DNA from: Nitrososphaerales archaeon
GTDB lineage: Archaea; Thermoproteota; Nitrososphaeria; Nitrososphaerales; UBA183
DNA: 6,363 nt
Direction of reading: 5' to 3'
NCBI GenBank assembly: GCA_030042335.1
Contig: JASHZW010000075.1
Coordinates: 1 to 6,363, forward strand
Part shown: in pieces, positions 5,573 to 6,363 of the stretch
Layout: the number at the start of each line of letters is the position of its first letter
How positions within the stretch are numbered: the stretch's first letter is position 1
Notes under the pieces: generated by a model
Seen by the model: the letters and a program-made list of their open reading frames with translations, nothing else
The model's database searches: none
What the model was told of the DNA's origin: nothing
Program-made: the position numbers and the translations under genes

Positions 5573-6363
5573 ATGGCGGTCAAGATAATCATACCGACCG
5601 CTCTGCGGCAGCACACGAACAACGAGGACGAGCTCCAGCTGAGCGCGCGCGACGTGAAGGGAGCGCTGCAGGAGCTGATCGTCGCCTTCCCCGGGCTCAA
5701 ACGGTATCTATACTCCGACAACGGAAGGCTCCGCAACTTCATCAACATCTACCTCAACGAGGAGGACATCCGCTACATGAAGGGAGAGGAGACCCCGCTT
5801 TCCGACGGGGATACCCTGATGATAGTCCCGTCAGTGGCAGGAGGGTCGAGGCGGCCCGACCCGCACAACGTCAGCCTGTCGAGCAGTGAGTTCGCACGTT
5901 ACAGCCGGCACCTGATAATGCCCGAGGTAGGCATGGAAGGTCAAAAGGCGATAAAGGCGTCGAGCGTCCTGATAATAGGCGCAGGGGGGCTGGGGACACC
6001 CTCCGCGACCTATCTCGCGGCCGCAGGCGTCGGCAGGATAGGCATCGTCGACTTTGACACCATCGAGAAGAGCAACCTCCACCGGCAGATACTGTACTCG
6101 GAGCAGGACGTGGGGAAGAGCAAGGCAGAGGTTGCCAAGGAACGCCTGCAGCAGGTAAACCCGAACATCAGCATCGAACTCCACAAGGTCCATCTCGACT
6201 CTTCTAACGCGCTGGAGATCCTGAAGAACTACGACATCATCATGGACGGTACAGACAACTTCCCCACCCGTTATCTCGTGAACGACGCCTGTGTGCTCCT
6301 CGGCAAACCCAACGTTTACGCGAGCATTTTCAGATTCGAGGGTCAAGCCTCAGTGTTCTTCGC
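5573..6363 (+). CDS. CysO/MoaD-like sulfur carrier fused to MoeZ/MoeB/ThiF-type E1 enzyme, 3'-partial
   Basis: The frame is open for 263 residues to the window end. Residues 1-91 form a ubiquitin-fold sulfur carrier that closely resembles mycobacterial CysO: IPTALRQHT near the start, FINIYLNEEDIRY (56-68), LSDGDTLMIVPSVAGG (76-91), with Gly90-Gly91 at the position of the usual C-terminus. A linker of about 14 residues (SRRPDPHN and on) leads into an E1-like domain: FARYSRHLIMPEVG (107-120), nucleotide loop GAGGLG (136-141), acidic D160/D162, SNLHRQ (167-172, Asn168 and Arg171), Lys182, and DGTDN (225-229). E1 enzymes adenylate the carrier's C-terminal glycine so that it can receive sulfur. 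The zinc-binding cysteines, catalytic cysteine and any rhodanese domain lie beyond the window. The start is ATG 5573, supported by GGTGA. In bacteria these two parts are normally separate proteins. The fusion hides the Gly-Gly, so it implies cleavage or in-cis use. Confidence 0.93.
   Translation, partial: MAVKIIIPTALRQHTNNEDELQLSARDVKGALQELIVAFPGLKRYLYSDNGRLRNFINIYLNEEDIRYMKGEETPLSDGDTLMIVPSVAGGSRRPDPHNVSLSSSEFARYSRHLIMPEVGMEGQKAIKASSVLIIGAGGLGTPSATYLAAAGVGRIGIVDFDTIEKSNLHRQILYSEQDVGKSKAEVAKERLQQVNPNISIELHKVHLDSSNALEILKNYDIIMDGTDNFPTRYLVNDACVLLGKPNVYASIFRFEGQASVFF

Noticed and set aside
5831..6346. Reverse open frame of 171 codons opposite the E1 domain
   Set aside because: It mirrors the GC-rich codons of the E1 domain, whose motifs are unmistakable on the plus strand.
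1..6363. CRISPR array, insertion sequence ends, rRNA
   Set aside because: No regularly spaced repeats, terminal inverted repeats with transposase, or rRNA-like stretches were seen.

Overview
The window is archaeal, and most of it is ordinary chromosomal housekeeping sequence. The strongest evidence is a full-length group II chaperonin (thermosome) driven by a TATA-box promoter. Other archaeal signs are a GGTGA Shine-Dalgarno motif, AT-rich boxes about 26 bp ahead of short-leader starts, a luciferase-like oxidoreductase of the type that usually uses F420, and compact gene spacing. From memory, the thermosome resembles those of the Thaumarchaeota/TACK side of the Archaea more than euryarchaeal ones. 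This placement is tentative, and a phylogenetic tree would be needed to settle it.

Layout. (1) Positions 2-733 (+) hold the 3' part of a tyrosine recombinase gene. It keeps the core-binding region and the first catalytic Arg and Lys, then loses homology before the HxxR and Tyr boxes. An unrelated hydrophobic tail replaces them, so this looks like the worn edge of a mobile element. (2) Positions 734-879 are non-coding, with nothing convincing in them. (3) Positions 880-1377 (-) encode a small two-helix membrane protein of unknown role. (4) Positions 1378-1464 are a divergent intergenic region serving that gene and a minimal FKBP prolyl isomerase at 1465-1818 (+). (5) The FKBP converges, with a 12 bp gap, on a two-gene minus-strand operon: a luciferase-like flavin/F420 oxidoreductase (2309-3235) followed 10 bp later by a PrxQ/BCP-type peroxiredoxin (1831-2298). 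(6) A 123 bp divergent regulatory region (3236-3358) drives that redox operon leftwards and the thermosome (3359-5011) rightwards. It contains a perfect 9+9 bp palindrome overlapping the thermosome TATA box, a good candidate operator. (7) Positions 5012-5150 are non-coding and contain a hairpin and a T-tract. (8) Positions 5151-6363 (+) hold a tightly coupled pair: a JAMM metalloprotease resembling Mec, then a protein in which a CysO/MoaD-like ubiquitin-fold sulfur carrier is fused in frame to a MoeZ/MoeB/ThiF-type E1 enzyme. The second gene runs off the window end.

How the genes fit together. The central block (FKBP, peroxiredoxin, oxidoreductase, thermosome) reads as a protein-folding and oxidative-stress neighbourhood. 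The right-hand pair is the most interesting part. Mycobacteria use CysO (sulfur carrier), MoeZ (E1/sulfurtransferase) and Mec (JAMM protease) with CysM to make cysteine from a protein-bound thiocarboxylate. Close relatives of three of these four parts sit here in two genes, with carrier and activating enzyme joined. The carrier's C-terminal Gly-Gly is therefore buried inside the polypeptide. That raises the question of whether the neighbouring JAMM protease frees it, or whether the fusion works in cis.
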